Source: Paracoccus tibetensis
GTDB taxonomy: Bacteria; Pseudomonadota; Alphaproteobacteria; Rhodobacterales; Rhodobacteraceae
Direction: 5' to 3'
Length of the DNA: 39,011 nucleotides
Assembly: GCF_900102505.1 (NCBI RefSeq)
Contig: NZ_FMVT01000020.1
Span: 1 to 39,011 of the forward strand
Both the position numbers and the translations under genes were made by a program. Below, one piece after another: positions 7,279-15,651 of the stretch (the stretch's first letter is position 1; each line of letters begins with the position of its first letter). The notes under the pieces are model-generated. The model had not been told where the DNA came from and did not search any database. It worked only from the letters and a program-made list of their open reading frames with translations.

Positions 7279-8340
7279 TCAGGGGATAATCCGGTCAGCG
7301 CGCAGCCGCTCGAAGAGATCGAAGAACGCATCATCCGTGGCTTGATAACCGGTAAACCCGAGCTTTCGGCTCTTCGACATGTCGGTCACGACTTCGATCG
7401 GCCGGCCCAGGTCGGCATCGGTATGCCACGGCGACGCCAGGCGCGTGATGTCGCTTTCCTCCAGTCCCTCCCGCACAGCGATGCGGGTCCAGATGTCGGC
7501 ATCCCCAGCCATCTGCTCGGCCAACGGCCGTTCGACCCCGTCGAAGTTCTCGGCCTTGATGCCGAACCACTCCGCCAGTCGATGCCACATCCAGCTCCAG
7601 CGGAAGACGTCTCCGTTCACGATGTTGAAGTCTTGATCATGGGCGGCGGGCGTCTGCGCGGCCCAGATCACCTGCGCCGCCAGCTGGCGCGCGTCCGTCA
7701 TGTCGGTCAGGCTGTTCCATTGCGTTTCAGACCCCGGAAAGCGGAACGGGCGGCCGGTTTCGCGACAGATCGAGGCATAGACAGCCAGGGTCGTGCCCAT
7801 GTTCATCGCGTTGCCAACCGCCTTGCCGATCACGGTATGGGGGCGGTGGACGCTCCAGGTGAAGCCGTCGCGCTCGGCCGCGGCAAACAGCTCGTCCTCC
7901 TGGGCGTAGTAGAAGTTCTCGACGTCCAAGCGGCCCTGGTCTTCTCGGAACGGGGTCTGAGGCAGCCGGCCCTTCCCATAGGCCTCGAACGGACCGAGAT
8001 AGTGCTTGAGCCCGGTCACTAGCGCCACGTGGCGAACCGTCTCGAGCGGGCGCAAGCCGTCAAAGAGGTTCCGCAGCATCACTGCGTTGACACGGATGTT
8101 CTCGGCCTCTGTCCGCTGACGCAGCCACGTTGTGAGGAAGACGTGCGACGGCGCAAGCGCTTCCAGCGCCTTCGCGACCGATGCGGCGTCCAGAAGGTCA
8201 GCGGCCACCGGCGTCACCCCTTCCTGCGGTTGAGGCGTGCGGCTGAGGCCGAGGACCGTCCAGCCCTCGCGGACCAGCTGTTCTGCAATGGCCTGACCTT
8301 GGATACCGGTTGCGCCGACCACCAGAGCGGTTCGTGTCAT
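7279..8340 (-). CDS. PRISE-type SDR oxidoreductase (enone reductase-like)
   Basis: A 353-residue atypical short-chain dehydrogenase of the progesterone 5-beta-reductase/iridoid-synthase-like (PRISE) group, NAD(P)H-dependent reductases of activated C=C bonds. The nucleotide motif is GATGIQGQAIAEQL at residues 9-22. The PRISE hallmarks are TGLKHYLGPFEAYGKG (with the family Lys) and NFYYAQED (with the catalytic Tyr), followed by WSVHRPHTVIG. AGGAG precedes the ATG. It is transcribed alone and converges on the GntR fusion gene. Many bacterial relatives are annotated as NAD-dependent epimerase or SDR; the natural substrate is unknown. Confidence 0.8.
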   Translation of the reverse strand: MTRTALVVGATGIQGQAIAEQLVREGWTVLGLSRTPQPQEGVTPVAADLLDAASVAKALEALAPSHVFLTTWLRQRTEAENIRVNAVMLRNLFDGLRPLETVRHVALVTGLKHYLGPFEAYGKGRLPQTPFREDQGRLDVENFYYAQEDELFAAAERDGFTWSVHRPHTVIGKAVGNAMNMGTTLAVYASICRETGRPFRFPGSETQWNSLTDMTDARQLAAQVIWAAQTPAAHDQDFNIVNGDVFRWSWMWHRLAEWFGIKAENFDGVERPLAEQMAGDADIWTRIAVREGLEESDITRLASPWHTDADLGRPIEVVTDMSKSRKLGFTGYQATDDAFFDLFERLRADRIIP

Positions 8341-8777
8341 GGATGTCTCCTGTCCGTGTGCTGCCCAAGGACCTAGTCAATGCTCAATCATCGTGCCAGA
8401 CGGCGCCAGAATGAATCATAGCACGTCGGCTCCATTGTGCGGTTCAGCGACCCCGTGATCCATGCAGCCTGAGAAACACATCGTCTTATTATCTGCAGCG
8501 CTGCTCGCGCGGCGTGACTCGCGCCTTCCAAAGAGATCTTGGATTTTCCGGCCTCTGGCAGCAACCGGAGCCGGAGAATTTTCCGTTGCCGTTAATGCGC
8601 GTGTCCAGCATTTGAAAGCAAGGATCAGGAAGCTGATTTCGACAGGCAGCTGCCACTTACCGCGGTTTTTTGACAGCGTCTCTACTGCGCTAACCTGACA
8701 CGGGGAAATAGGTGGCAAGCCGGTGCCAACGACTTCGGCCACGGGTCAGACCTTGTGGAGATTTGGCGCAAGTCCTG
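8341..8777. other. 437-bp gap without recognisable gene
   Basis: It holds the SDR promoter (leftward) and then sequence of visibly lower GC than its surroundings. Short frames on both strands do not resemble any protein I know. Part may be remnant of inserted or decayed DNA next to the IS6 junction. I see no tRNA, repeat array or clear terminator. Confidence 0.5.
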
Positions 8778-9207
8778 TCACGCATGGAGAGTGTTCCTAT
8801 TTCCCGGCTCCGGCCTTTCACACGGCTGGCTGCGACGGGCTCTGGTGAGCCGTTCATTTTTGGCGATTGATGCCGCCTCGACCTCCGTACGAGTCGGGAT
8901 CGCACTGACCGCGCCCTTTCGGCCGACTTGGACGGCGGCTCCGGCTGCGGCTGCGGCAAGTGTCAGAGCCGCCTCGACCGGATGGGCGCCGTCTAATTCT
9001 GCCAGAAAGACACCTAGAAAGACGTCTCCGGCGCCGGTGGTGTCGATCACTGGCACCTGATGCGCCGCGACTCGCCGGCTTTGACCGCCCACGACGTACT
9101 CTGCCCCTTCTGCGCCGCGCGCGGCAAGTAACGCCAATCCTCCGGGCAGCCCGTCCTCGCCGCCGAGAGCTTGGTACAGTTGCTGCAATTCGACAGCATT
9201 TACCGAC
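8778..9207 (-). pseudogene. Ribokinase/PfkB-family sugar kinase, C-terminal remnant
   Basis: About 142 residues of the C-terminal half of a PfkB carbohydrate kinase: SVNAVELQQLYQ, a LLAARGAEGAEYVVGG strand, then IDTTGAGDVFLGVFLAEL, the anion hole and catalytic Asp of the family. The N-terminal half, which holds the sugar site, is missing because the frame runs into the left end of the IS6 element at 9208. The IS contributes an in-frame ATG at 9287, so a chimeric peptide could be made, but it cannot be a complete kinase. The tail after about GRKGAVSAIPT is typical of the family end. Confidence 0.8.
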
Positions 9208-9221
9208 GGATCTGTCGCAAA
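9208..9221 (+). repeat. IS6 left terminal inverted repeat
   Basis: GGATCTGTCGCAAA, exact complement of 10011-10024. The GG start and TGTCGCAAA core resemble the GGCACTGTTGCAAA ends of IS26-like elements. Confidence 0.88.
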
Positions 9222-9286
9222 TCCTCGGCAGGTCTGTGCCGGAAGGATATGATGGCGTGAGTCCAGCCGATCAGTGGGGATGAGCA

Positions 9287-9970
9287 ATGATTGTATCCTT
9301 CAAAGGTGCCCACTTTCCTAAGGACGTGATCCTGCACGCGGTCTTCTTCTACCTGCGCTACGGGGTGTCGTACCGCGACCTCGAGGAGATCATGGCCGAG
9401 CGAGGTGTCATAGTTGACCATGCCACGCTCAACCGGTGGGTGGAGCGCTATGCGGGTCAGGTTGCGGAAGATGCGCGTCGGCGCAAGCAGCCTACTGACA
9501 GATCCTGGCGCATGGACGAGACCTACATCAAGGTGAAAGGCCAGTGGGTCTATCTCTACCGCGCCGTCGACAAGTTCGGAAAGACGCTGGACTTCATGCT
9601 CTCGGAGCGCCGGAACAAGCCCGCGGCGATCAAGTTCTTCGCCCGCGCAATGGAGGTGAACGGCCTGCCCCGGAAAATTGTCATCGACAAGAGCGCCGCC
9701 AACACCGAAGGCATCAAGGACATCAACCGAATGTTGAAGCGCTTCGGCTGCCCGGTGCCGATCGAGATGGTGCGGATCAAGTATCTCAACAATCTCGTCG
9801 AGCAGGACCACCGCTTCATCAAGCGCCGGGTGAGACCGATGCTGGGCTTCAAGAGCTTCAAGGCAGCGGCGGCGACCACTGCCGGGATCGAACTGGTCAA
9901 CATGATCCGCAAGGGCCAGTTCAGGCCCGAGCTCCGTCCTTTCCAGCAGTTCTGTGAGATCGCCGCCTGA
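9287..9970 (+). CDS. IS6-family DDE transposase
   Basis: A 227-residue transposase that opens MIVSFKGAHFPKDVILHAV with the IS6 N-terminal helix-turn-helix (GVSYRDLEEIMAERGV, then DHATLNRWVERYA). The catalytic triad is D77 (WRMDETYIKVKG), D134 (KIVIDKSAAN) and E172 (NNLVEQDHRF), with the conserved KRR following. All catalytic residues and both IS ends are intact, so the element may still move. The D-E spacing is three residues longer than in IS26. Its last 17 bases overlap the GTG start of the downstream chimeric frame. Confidence 0.95.
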   Translation: MIVSFKGAHFPKDVILHAVFFYLRYGVSYRDLEEIMAERGVIVDHATLNRWVERYAGQVAEDARRRKQPTDRSWRMDETYIKVKGQWVYLYRAVDKFGKTLDFMLSERRNKPAAIKFFARAMEVNGLPRKIVIDKSAANTEGIKDINRMLKRFGCPVPIEMVRIKYLNNLVEQDHRFIKRRVRPMLGFKSFKAAAATTAGIELVNMIRKGQFRPELRPFQQFCEIAA

Positions 9971-10976
9971 CGCCGAGGCGGTCATCGACCAACTGCGTCA
10001 CGCTGTAGAGTTTGCGACAGATCCCCAAAACGGCCCTGATCCGGGCGATCCCGCCGCCTGGCAGGAGGCGCAGGCGGCGCTGGCCCTGCCCTTGGCCGAG
10101 GCGGCCGCGGCGCTCGGACGGCTGGACGCGACGCTGGCCACCCTGGACCCGGCAGCCGCCCACGGGGCCGTCACCCGGCTGGCGTTGGCCGAGACCGAGG
10201 CCATGCTCTGGGCCGGCGGCACCGTCCTGCCGCGCGAGGAGATCGGCCGCGACGCCCTGGACGCGCGGGCGGCCTCCGATCCCGAGGCGATGCGGCTGGC
10301 GCGATGGGCGCTGCGGCGGCTGGAAGGGCAGGGCGCCTTGACCGACCTGCCGGCCTTCCTGGGCCTGCATCGATCGGCCGGGACGGAGCCCGGCGCTGGG
10401 GGGCGGCTGCGCGGGCCGGACTTCGCGCAGGGGGCGGCGGATTACCGGGCGCGGATCGCGGCGGCAGCGGAGCTGCACCCGCTGGTGCGGGGCTGCCTGG
10501 CGGGGCTCCTCTGGCGGCAGGCCGGGCTGTCGCCGCCGGACCGGGTGATCGAGCCGGCGGTTTATGCGGGGCGGCTGATGGCGCAGGGCTGCGAGCGGCT
10601 CCTCTTCGCGCCGCTTGGTGCCGCCGGCCGCCGGGTCTGGACGGCGGGCGGGGCCGTCGAGGATCGCCTGGCCGGCCATCTTGCCGCCATCAGCGTCGGC
10701 GTGCGCGCCGGGCGCGACGAGATCCGCCGCCTCGAGACGTGGGCGGCGGGGGCGCGGCGGGCCACGGGGGGCATCCGGGGCCCAAACGCCGGACGGGTCA
10801 TCGCCGTTCTCGCCGCCCGCCCGCTGGTCTCGGCCGAGGACGTCGCGGCTGGCGCCGGCATCAGCCGGATGACCGCCGAACGGATGTTGAACCGCATGAC
10901 CGCCATGGGCGTGATCCGCGAGATCACCGGCGCCAGCCGCTTCCGCCTCTGGCGGGCGAACCCGGCAGCGACATGA
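9954..10976 (+). CDS. DUF1612/RHE_PE00001-type helix-turn-helix protein, 5' end replaced by IS6
   Basis: A 340-residue frame whose GTG start and first 24 residues come from the IS6 end; native sequence begins at 10025 (QNGPDPGDPAAW). Native features are LPLAEAAAALGRLDATLA and an alpha-helical Ala/Arg-rich body. The C-terminal part reads VIAVLAARPLVSAEDVAAGA, then ISRMTAERMLNRMTAMGVI, then ITGASRFRLWRA, which is the winged-helix (HTH_13) end of DUF1612 proteins common on plasmids and islands of Rhizobiales and Rhodobacteraceae. Function is unknown. Only a short native N-terminus need be missing, so the chimera could be functional or a pseudogene. The family call is by pattern and moderately secure. 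Confidence 0.55.
   Translation: MRSPPDAEAVIDQLRHAVEFATDPQNGPDPGDPAAWQEAQAALALPLAEAAAALGRLDATLATLDPAAAHGAVTRLALAETEAMLWAGGTVLPREEIGRDALDARAASDPEAMRLARWALRRLEGQGALTDLPAFLGLHRSAGTEPGAGGRLRGPDFAQGAADYRARIAAAAELHPLVRGCLAGLLWRQAGLSPPDRVIEPAVYAGRLMAQGCERLLFAPLGAAGRRVWTAGGAVEDRLAGHLAAISVGVRAGRDEIRRLETWAAGARRATGGIRGPNAGRVIAVLAARPLVSAEDVAAGAGISRMTAERMLNRMTAMGVIREITGASRFRLWRANPAAT
10011..10024 (-). repeat. IS6 right terminal inverted repeat
   Basis: TTTGCGACAGATCC, exact complement of the left end at 9208-9221. It sits inside the chimeric DUF1612-type reading frame. Confidence 0.88.
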
Positions 10977-11296
10977 AGCAGTTAGGCAGAGCCGATCTTC
11001 AGAGGTCACGGGCCGTCAGGTGGAGAATTGGCGGAACAGGAAGTGGTGGCCTCGGACGCAGGGTGTAGCTGTATGAACGCTCGCTCAAACGCTATTTGAG
11101 CCTCGTGCGGGGAGGCCCGCCCTCTCGATCCGGGAGTGCCCGTGTCTGGCTGCATCGAGAGAGGCGGTGCCACAATCTGCTGCAAGCTGGCGCGTTCCGC
11201 GCAGGCTGCGCTGCATTCGGCGGCGCTTTCGGCAGGATGCCACCGCCATGTTCTCGTAGTCTGGTCTTTGCCCAAACGATGATGGAGGCGCGAATT
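10977..11296. promoter_or_regulatory. 320-bp upstream region of the MOSC-FAD-Rieske gene
   Basis: No convincing gene. It contains two inverted repeats: a 19-bp palindromic site at 11083-11101, and an 8-bp pair (CTCTCGAT at 11122-11129, ATCGAGAG at 11154-11161) that could form a hairpin in a 5' leader. Given the next start at 11297, this is likely the promoter and leader of the 13-kb rightward gene series. Confidence 0.5.
11083..11101. promoter_or_regulatory. Candidate operator, GCTCAAA-N5-TTTGAGC
   Basis: Perfect 7-bp inverted repeat with a CGCTA spacer, about 195 bp upstream of the MOSC-fusion start. The form suits a dimeric regulator site. No cognate regulator lies beside it. Confidence 0.4.
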
Positions 11297-13480
11297 ATGC
11301 GCGAGAGCGATGGAATTGGCGCGAGGGTCCGTATCGACTCGGCGGAGATCGGGAAGGTTATTCAGATCTGGCGCTATCCGGTTAGCTCGTTGGCGGGCGA
11401 GTGCTTAACCTCGGCCCGTCTTACCTTTGGGGGCGTCGAGGGCGACCGAGCTTACGGCGTTTTTGACCGAAGCAACGGAACAAACATCTATCCGGTCCGT
11501 GACGCTCGCTGGAATGCGGCGCCTCTGGCAGCAGCGCGTCTCGTGGATCGCCGCCTTGAGATTTCAGCCGGTCAGGGATGGGCGGTGGGAGACGATGTCG
11601 CAGGGCTGCTGGCCGAGGTCTTTGGACAGCAGATCCAGTTGCGCGCCTATGGTGCCGCCGACCGGCCACGCTACAACCGCGCGCCGCTGCATCTGCTCAG
11701 CGTGCAGGCACTGGACAGCCTGCGCCGGCACCTGCCGGGCAGCGCGGTCGACGCGCGGCGCTTCAGGCCCAACCTTCTGGTCGATCTGCCGCATCTTGGC
11801 GGAGATATCCCGGAATACGCGCTGCTCGGCCAGGAATTCACCCTGGGCGGCCTGCGGCTGCGCGGCACCGTACCCTGCGGTCGCTGCGGCTTCACGACGC
11901 TGCCGGCCGGCGAATTGCCGCAGGATCCGGACATCCTGCGCGCCCTCGTCCGGCAGTATGAGCGCAATTTCGGCATCTATTGCGATGTCCTTGACGAGGG
12001 CGGGATCGAGCCTGGCGCCACGCTGCGCGTCAAGGCGCAGCCGACGCGGGTCGTGATCGTCGGCGGCGGGCAGGCGGGGGCCACGGCCGCGCGGGCGCTG
12101 CGGCGGCTTGGCCATGCGGGTCCCATCTGGATCCTCGCCGAGGAACGTCATCTGCCCTATGAGCGGCCCCCCCTGTCCAAATCCGCCGCGCCAGGTGCGC
12201 CCATCCTGAGCTCGGACGAGGCCGCCAGGACCCGGATCGAGATGGACCTCGGCAATGCCGCTGCCGCGCTTGACCTGCGGGCGCGACAGGTCGAGACGGC
12301 CGAGGGCGAGATCCTGCCCTATGACAGGCTGATCCTGGCGACCGGCGGGCGGGCGCGGCGGCTTCCTGGCCTTGACCGCGGTCATGGCCGGGTGCATTCG
12401 CTTCGCCTGCGCGAGGATGCCGAACGCCTGTGGCGGGTGCTGCGGCCGGGCGCGCGGCTTTTCATTCAGGGCGGCGGCTGGATCGGGATGGAGCTGGCGG
12501 CGGCAGCCCGGATGGCCGGGGCCGAGGTCGACCTGTTCCTCAGGGGCGATCGGCTGGCGCCTCGGGTGCTGCCCGGCATCGTCGCCGAGGCGCTGGCCAG
12601 GATGCATTGCGCGCATGGCGTGCGGCTGCATGTCAAAGCAGAGCCGCGCTTTCAGGAACACGCAGACCACATCGCCTGCCGCAACGGCGGGCAGGATCTG
12701 GTCGCCGACCACCTTCTGGTCGCCATCGGCATGAGGGCCAATGACGGGATCGCGCGCCGGGCGGGGCTGGACTGCGACGACGGCATCGTCACGGATGACG
12801 GCGGCGCGACGCGCGATCCGGCGGTCTTTGCCATCGGCGACGTCGCGCGCCCGCCGGCAGGGCGGATCGAATCCTGGCAGAACGCCGAAGCGCAGGCCGA
12901 GGCCGTCGCCCGGCAAATCCTGGGCCTGGCCCCTGCGCCGCCCGCGCCGCCCCGCTTCTGGTCCGAGCAGTTCGGCCGCCGGCTGCAGATCGTCGGCCGT
13001 CCCTCGCCCGCGGCGCCTCTGGTGGCCGAGGCCGAGGATTTCTGGGACTTCGGCGATTTCGCCATCGGGATCGACCAGCCCGAACAGATCCACCGCGTCG
13101 CCCGCCGGGTTTCGGACGCCCCCGCCGCCAGCGCCAGGCCCGCCCCCGCCGCGCAGGTTCAGCGCAGCCGCCACCGGCTCTGCGCTTCGGCCGATCTGGT
13201 CGAGGGCGCGCTGCTGCGGATCGCGCATCCGGCGCACGGGCCCTTGTGCGCCACGCGCCAGAACGGCCGCGTCCATGTGACCGATGACCGGTGCCCCCAT
13301 GCCGTCGCCTCGCTCAGCGAGGGCTTCGTGGATGGCGGGCGGCTGATCTGCCCGCTGCATTTCGCCGAGTTCGACCTGACCGACGGCAGCCCGCATCACG
13401 CACCCGAGGGTTGCGGCGGGCTGATGATCCATCCGGCGACCGAGCGGGACGGCCAGATCCTTGTCGATCTGCCGGACTGA
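11297..13480 (+). CDS. MOSC - FAD/NAD(P)H reductase - Rieske [2Fe-2S] fusion protein
   Basis: A 727-residue three-module protein. Residues about 10-245 are a MOSC_N plus MOSC region (VIQIWRYPVSSLAGE; GTVPCGRCGFTTL with the conserved Cys194), related to proteins that handle molybdenum cofactor or its sulfur. Residues about 250-600 are a ferredoxin-reductase-like flavoprotein: FAD motif VVIVGGGQAGATAARAL, LPYERPPLSKS, NAD motif IQGGGWIGMELAAAARMAGA and VFAIGDVARPP. Residues about 630-727 are a Rieske domain with C666-x-H668 and C685-x2-H688 (RCPHA and LICPLHFAEFD). The protein should pass electrons from NAD(P)H via FAD to the Rieske cluster and on to an unknown acceptor, possibly a molybdoenzyme given the MOSC module. 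GGAGG 8 nt before ATG 11297 fixes the start. The next gene is 32 nt away. Confidence 0.88.
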   Translation: MRESDGIGARVRIDSAEIGKVIQIWRYPVSSLAGECLTSARLTFGGVEGDRAYGVFDRSNGTNIYPVRDARWNAAPLAAARLVDRRLEISAGQGWAVGDDVAGLLAEVFGQQIQLRAYGAADRPRYNRAPLHLLSVQALDSLRRHLPGSAVDARRFRPNLLVDLPHLGGDIPEYALLGQEFTLGGLRLRGTVPCGRCGFTTLPAGELPQDPDILRALVRQYERNFGIYCDVLDEGGIEPGATLRVKAQPTRVVIVGGGQAGATAARALRRLGHAGPIWILAEERHLPYERPPLSKSAAPGAPILSSDEAARTRIEMDLGNAAAALDLRARQVETAEGEILPYDRLILATGGRARRLPGLDRGHGRVHSLRLREDAERLWRVLRPGARLFIQGGGWIGMELAAAARMAGAEVDLFLRGDRLAPRVLPGIVAEALARMHCAHGVRLHVKAEPRFQEHADHIACRNGGQDLVADHLLVAIGMRANDGIARRAGLDCDDGIVTDDGGATRDPAVFAIGDVARPPAGRIESWQNAEAQAEAVARQILGLAPAPPAPPRFWSEQFGRRLQIVGRPSPAAPLVAEAEDFWDFGDFAIGIDQPEQIHRVARRVSDAPAASARPAPAAQVQRSRHRLCASADLVEGALLRIAHPAHGPLCATRQNGRVHVTDDRCPHAVASLSEGFVDGGRLICPLHFAEFDLTDGSPHHAPEGCGGLMIHPATERDGQILVDLPD

Positions 13481-13512
13481 AGACATCCCACGGACACAGA
13501 AAGGACCCGGAC

Positions 13513-14976
13513 ATGAGCGCGATCATCGACATGCTGGCACAGCGTGGCAGGCTGGAAAGCTTCCTTATCGGCGGCGAATGGGTGGCGCCTCGGGGGCATC
13601 TCACGCGCGAGGTCGTGAACCCCGCGACCGAAGCGGCGCTGTGCCACATCGTTCTGGGCAGTACCGCCGATGTCGATCTTGCGGTAATGGCGGCGACCGC
13701 GGCCTTCACGGGTTGGAGCGAAAGCGCCCCCGCCGCTCGCGCGGCCATGCTGGCGCGGCTCGAGGCGCTGATGGAGGCGCGGGCCGAGGTGCTGGCCGAT
13801 TGCATGAGCCTCGAGATGGGGGCGGCGCGTGCCTATGCCCGCAGCGCTCAGGTGCCGCTGGCGATGGCCCATGTGCGGACTGCGCGCGAGGTTCTGGAGG
13901 GGTTCACCTTCCAGTCGCCGCGCGGAACCACCGCGATCCGGCACGAGCCGATCGGCATTTGCGCCCTGATCACGCCGTGGAACTGGCCGCTTTACCAGAT
14001 CACCGCCAAGATCGCACCGGCACTGGCCGCCGGCTGCTGCGTGGTGCTGAAGCCGTCCGAGCTGGCGCCGCTCAGCGCGCTGCTTCTGGCCGAGCTGATC
14101 GAGGAGGCGGGCTTTCCGCCCGGTGTCTTCAACCTGGTGCAGGGCGACGGTCCTTGCGTGGGCGCCGCGCTGGCCGCGCATCCGGGCGTTGACATGATCT
14201 CGATTACCGGCTCGACCCGGGCGGGGATCGAGGTCGCTCGCGCCGCCGCCCCGACCATAAAGCGCGTGGCGCAGGAACTTGGGGGCAAGTCGCCCAATGT
14301 CATCCTGCCGGATGCCGATCTGGTGCGCGCGGTGGCGCCAGGGGTGGCGGCGGCGATGCGCAATCTGGGGCAATCCTGCAGCGCGCCGACGCGGATGATC
14401 GTGCCGCGCGCTGCCCTGCCTGAGGTGGAGGCGCTGGCGCAGGAGGCCGCAACACAGATCGTGATAGGCGATCCCTTCGACGCGCAGGCGACGCATGGTG
14501 CGATCGCCAACCGCGCACAGTTCGACCGCATCCAGACGATGATCGCTGCCGGCATCGATGAGGGCGCACGCCTTGTCGCGGGCGGCCCCGGGCGGCCTGA
14601 CGGGCTTGCTGCGGGCCTGTTCGTGCGGCCCACGATCTTCTCGGACGTCCGAACCGAAATGCGCATCGCGCAAGAGGAAATCTTCGGCCCGGTCCTGTGC
14701 CTGATCCCCTATGACGACGTGGACGAGGCGGTGCGGATCGCCAATGACACCGTCTTCGGCCTCGGCGCGCATGTGCAGGGCAGCGACCTTGCGCGGGCGC
14801 AGACCGTGGCCTGCCGCATCCGGGCGGGGCAGGTGCACCTGAATTACCCGGCCTGGGACCCGCACGCCCCCTTTGGTGGCTACAAGCAGTCGGGCAACGG
14901 CCGCGAATACGGCCGCGAGGGGATGCTGGAATATCTCGAGGTGAAGGCGATCCTCGGGTTTTATCCGGCACCTTGA
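13513..14976 (+). CDS. NAD(P)-dependent aldehyde dehydrogenase
   Basis: A 487-residue ALDH-superfamily enzyme oxidising an aldehyde to its acid. Catalytic E255 (QELGGKSPN) and C289 (LGQSCSAPTRM) are present, with the coenzyme segment ITPWNWPLYQ, the ITGST nucleotide loop and EEIFGPVL near the end. AAGGA lies before the ATG; a longer upstream frame is only the overlap with the preceding gene. It probably belongs to the same operon as the MOSC-FAD-Rieske protein. The specific aldehyde is unknown; in this setting an amino-aldehyde or semialdehyde is likely. Confidence 0.92.
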   Translation: MSAIIDMLAQRGRLESFLIGGEWVAPRGHLTREVVNPATEAALCHIVLGSTADVDLAVMAATAAFTGWSESAPAARAAMLARLEALMEARAEVLADCMSLEMGAARAYARSAQVPLAMAHVRTAREVLEGFTFQSPRGTTAIRHEPIGICALITPWNWPLYQITAKIAPALAAGCCVVLKPSELAPLSALLLAELIEEAGFPPGVFNLVQGDGPCVGAALAAHPGVDMISITGSTRAGIEVARAAAPTIKRVAQELGGKSPNVILPDADLVRAVAPGVAAAMRNLGQSCSAPTRMIVPRAALPEVEALAQEAATQIVIGDPFDAQATHGAIANRAQFDRIQTMIAAGIDEGARLVAGGPGRPDGLAAGLFVRPTIFSDVRTEMRIAQEEIFGPVLCLIPYDDVDEAVRIANDTVFGLGAHVQGSDLARAQTVACRIRAGQVHLNYPAWDPHAPFGGYKQSGNGREYGREGMLEYLEVKAILGFYPAP

Positions 14977-15133
14977 CCCGACCGCAGAATGCACCGCGCC
15001 GCGCCCGCAGATCGCCATCATCGGCTGCATGATGGGCGGATTCGGCAGCGAACGCCTTGGCCAAGGGGCGAGGATCGAACCACAACAAACAAGGCCGCAG
15101 CCAAACGCCGGCCACCACCAGCAGGAGTTCCGC

Positions 15134-15490
15134 ATGTCGAACCTGATCGCCATCGACCCCAACCCGACCTTCGCGCCGAAGGAATCGCAGCCCACGCCCG
15201 AGCGCCTGATTTCGGGCACGCCCAGCTTCAGGTCCTGGCCGCAAGATGCCTCGCGCGATGAGAAGGTCCTGACCGGCGTGTGGGAGGCGACTCCGGGCGA
15301 GACGCATTCGATCAAGGGCACGATGTTCGAATATTGCCATATCCTGTCCGGCCGGATCGAGATCGAGGAGAAGGGCGGAGCCACGCAGTCCTTCGGCCCC
15401 GGCGACACCTTCGTGATGAAGCCCGGCTTCGTCGGCGTCTGGCGCACGATCGAGACCGTCCGCAAGGTCTATGTCTGCGTTTACGACTGA
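15134..15490 (+). CDS. Cupin protein (DUF861/EutQ-like)
   Basis: A 118-residue single-domain cupin beginning MSNLIAIDPNPTFAP, with the double-stranded beta-helix strands CHILSGRIEIEEKGG, SFGPGDTFVMKPGFVGVW and VRKVYVCVYD. DUF861 cupins include EutQ and small proteins often found in amine or amino-acid catabolic operons, usually without known activity. CAGGAG is well placed before the ATG. Few of the classical cupin His ligands are visible, so metal binding is uncertain. Confidence 0.85.
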   Translation: MSNLIAIDPNPTFAPKESQPTPERLISGTPSFRSWPQDASRDEKVLTGVWEATPGETHSIKGTMFEYCHILSGRIEIEEKGGATQSFGPGDTFVMKPGFVGVWRTIETVRKVYVCVYD

Positions 15491-15651
15491 ACGGCGGGCG
15501 CGGTAGCATATGCCTTCGCCACGTCGCAGGACAGTCGATCCTCCCGCGACAGGCGGCGATTTCGACAGGATGTCCGCCCCCGGCGGGACAAGCATGAGAG
15601 GCGGGCAGCCCCACAGCGCGGCCCAGTCCTCTTCAGCGGAGTGTCACCCCA

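Larger units (their letters stand above)
9208..10024 (+). mobile_element. IS6-family insertion sequence (817 bp)
   Basis: Bounded by a perfect 14-bp inverted repeat (GGATCTGTCGCAAA at 9208-9221 and its complement at 10011-10024) and containing a single DDE transposase, at the usual IS6 size of about 0.8 kb. The 8 bp outside each tip (TTACCGAC on the left, CCAAAACG on the right) do not match, so the expected 8-bp target duplication is absent. Different genes are truncated at each end (ribokinase on the left, DUF1612-type on the right). Both facts fit IS6-type co-integration or adjacent deletion rather than simple insertion. Confidence 0.9.

Noticed and set aside
8703..8805. Inverted repeat GGGAAATAGG/CCTATTTCCC enclosing a smaller hairpin, considered as a structured RNA
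   Set aside because: A 10-bp pair within 100 bp is expected a few times by chance in this window, and the right arm lies in the ribokinase remnant's coding end.
5814..11075. The 15-mer GGGTGTAGCTGTATG occurs upstream of both the GntR fusion (near 5814) and the MOSC fusion (near 11061)
   Set aside because: About one 15-bp repeat is expected by chance in a 39-kb window, and neither copy sits at a clear promoter position.
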